Below are positions 62,561 through 64,000 of a stretch of DNA of 64,000 bases, piece after piece (position 1 is the first letter of the stretch; each line of letters opens with the position of its first letter). Below the pieces are notes generated by a model. It did not search any database. It saw nothing but the letters and a program-made list of their open reading frames with translations, and was not told where the DNA came from. Location of the stretch: NCBI RefSeq assembly GCF_014201875.1, contig NZ_JACHFL010000021.1:14649-78648 (forward strand), in the 5' to 3' direction. The translations under genes were made by a program, and so were the position numbers. The DNA comes from Deinococcus humi (GTDB lineage: Bacteria; Deinococcota; Deinococci; Deinococcales; Deinococcaceae).

Positions 62561-62725
62561 AGGCTCCTGCTAGGCGGAAGGTGCGCGGACAGCGTACCCG
62601 TGAGATAACTTGGATAGTCAGAATGCCATGGAAGCTAAATCTAGTTAAAAAGTGGGAATTCTGGCCGGGTGGTGGCGTCAACTCTTGGTGAATGGACCTG
62701 AGTTATCGACCCATCTCTAGACGGG

Positions 62726-63676
62726 TTAGGATCCGTCTGGCTCAGGCAGTCCTGGAGGAAAATTTCTTCCTCCAGGTGCGTAGGGCACTCGAAGGCTGCT
62801 GTCAACTAGCGAGCGAAAGCGGTAATACCAGTGTCGGTGCTGTCGGTAGGCCTCAAATGGGTCCATCATCTGCAGGCTGTCAGACACGCCGTTGGTCGTC
62901 CCACCCTGATCAATGATGTAGCGCAGGAGACGCTGAGCGATGAACTGCGCGGATTGGGGGAACCAGTCGCTGACTCGGTAAACGCCCTGCTTTTGCAGGA
63001 AGCGCTGGACGGCCGGTGCCGCCCCGGCGTCTAATAGTTGCGAATTGGAGTCAAAGACATCATCGCGGGCCATCAGGAAACTTTTCGTTGCGAAATAGAG
63101 CGATGCGGCCTGATAAGAGGTGAGTTCAGGGCAATCCTCGATGTTTATGGGGTAATTTTCGTAGAAGTGCCGATATAAGTCTTGTTTCACAAGATGATAG
63201 AGCGCGACAGAGAATCCACTTGGGCCAGCCCCAACGATATCGAAGATGCTGTGAAGCTCAATAAAGAGTTTCTGATCAAGCTCCGCCTTGAAATCCTGAC
63301 TGCCAACAATTTTGGTGTACCGGTAGGCTTTCCGGTCACCTTGAGTACTTAGGACTTCGAGATCGCCCATCGTGATGGTGTCGGTTGCCAGATTGATTGT
63401 TTTGAGGTCCGCTTTTCGCAACGAATGTTGGAAGAGTTCCGCCACCCTTTTCTGCCCGGGGCGTGAATGAAGTCGAGCAATAACATCGAGCACTCGAGTA
63501 TCTGAAGAGGGCTGATCCGGCAGATCCTCCATAAAGATATCTAAGCCCAAAAGTAGAAACTGGGCACAGGTGACGGGCTTGTAGTTGGTGAGGTTGATTC
63601 CATAGTGCGCCATGATGTTCAGCACGGCGCGTGCGGCGGTGCGGCTGTTTTTGATGCGTTTGGGGTCAATACTCAT
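62726..63676 (-). CDS. Hypothetical protein
   Basis: 316 residues, mostly helical, composition slightly more AT-rich. Segments: KRIKNSRTAARAVLNIMAHY, VAELFQHSLRKADLKTINLA, LTSYQAASLYFATKSFLMAR, YIIDQGGTTNGVSDSLQMMD. No membrane segment, no recognised fold. No close ribosome site (GGAG lies about 16 nt before the ATG). It could be part of the CHAT operon (165 bp upstream of its first gene) or independent. The gap 63677-63926 shows nothing else. Confidence 0.55.
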   Translation of the reverse strand: MSIDPKRIKNSRTAARAVLNIMAHYGINLTNYKPVTCAQFLLLGLDIFMEDLPDQPSSDTRVLDVIARLHSRPGQKRVAELFQHSLRKADLKTINLATDTITMGDLEVLSTQGDRKAYRYTKIVGSQDFKAELDQKLFIELHSIFDIVGAGPSGFSVALYHLVKQDLYRHFYENYPINIEDCPELTSYQAASLYFATKSFLMARDDVFDSNSQLLDAGAAPAVQRFLQKQGVYRVSDWFPQSAQFIAQRLLRYIIDQGGTTNGVSDSLQMMDPFEAYRQHRHWYYRFRSLVDSSLRVPYAPGGRNFPPGLPEPDGS

Positions 63677-63926
63677 CAGGTAGGAATGCTCCGTGCTGCA
63701 CAGGAATTATGGACGAGTGAGAGGGAGTGACGCTCCTCTCTTCTGAGATCTGAATAAAGTAGGGCTCCGACACACTTTCGCACATCAAACATTCATCTGA
63801 GTGCAGATTTGTTGCTAACAGTCGGCGCACGTGTGATCCCCTTGTATATGACCGGAAATTATGCCTCTGGCTCCGTGAGTTGAACAAAGATCATCTCCAA
63901 GAAGCTAAGTAGATCGCGAATAGTTT

Positions 63927-64000
63927 TTAGATAAATTGAGCGTCCAGAACCGTTAAGGCCGCGTAGAGGGCCTTGCGCAATTCGGCGACAGTGTCATAGC
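63927..64000 (-). CDS. C-terminal end of a gene running in from the right edge
   Basis: 24 codons ending YDTVAELRKALYAALTVLDA, then QFI and stop. The ending resembles the C-terminal tail of IS630-type transposases, but this is too short for a firm call. Confidence 0.3.
   Translation of the reverse strand, partial: YDTVAELRKALYAALTVLDAQFI

Overview
The window looks like an accessory replicon (plasmid or megaplasmid) of a GC-rich bacterium, most likely a Deinococcus or close relative. This is inferred from protein character, the mix of IS5, IS4, IS3 and IS6 elements, and several genes whose only start signal is a TAnnnT box 6-11 nt before the ATG, a leaderless pattern known to be common in Deinococcus. 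No rRNA, tRNA or core metabolic operon was seen. Replicon functions are a winged-helix replication protein with four 22-bp iterons inside its own gene (8470-10005), parAB behind a perfect 22-bp palindrome (27162-28965), a tyrosine recombinase (25389-26357) and a P4/D5-type primase-helicase split by a one-base frameshift (38872-42041).

Layout. 1-7835: the 3' part of a BREX operon (brxC C-terminal part, pglZ, short brxL) ending in a cysteine desulfurase, a combination that suggests sulfur-linked type 4 BREX. 8203-11750: replication gene, then an IS5-type element inserted in an IS4 remnant. 12001-20159: an AT-rich secreted delta-60 repeat protein, then an island with an alpha/beta hydrolase, a membrane protein, a metallo-beta-lactamase/C25-caspase-like fusion and a lipoprotein. 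20207-25350: decayed IS3 and IS6 elements around a secreted vanadium haloperoxidase-like enzyme. 25389-28965: recombinase and parAB. 29368-38600: small DNA-binding-type proteins, an IS6 remnant, fragments of a nuclease-like and a HIT gene, a NucS-like nuclease, a PLD-type nuclease, an XRE/MazF-like pair, a dead HNH gene and a double GIY-YIG protein. 38872-43841: primase region with regulators, hairpins and 30-bp degenerate tandem repeats.

44203-54739: an Mrr-type endonuclease with two HARE-like modules; in the opposite direction an operon of TerB-like/AAA+ ATPase, TerD, an HNH-HARE fusion and a possible zinc protein; then a nuclease-helicase fusion (PD-(D/E)XK plus DUF2075). 54864-62560: a minus-strand operon of two unknown proteins followed by two tandem TPR-CHAT caspase-like proteases. 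An unknown gene and a gene fragment close the right end.

Taken together this is a defence and conflict island on a mobile replicon. The best candidates for undescribed systems are the double TPR-CHAT operon, the TerB-AAA/TerD/HNH-HARE operon beside the HARE-Mrr nuclease, and the hydrolase/membrane protein/MBL-C25 island. Functions are read from motifs and gene order only; no database search was possible.
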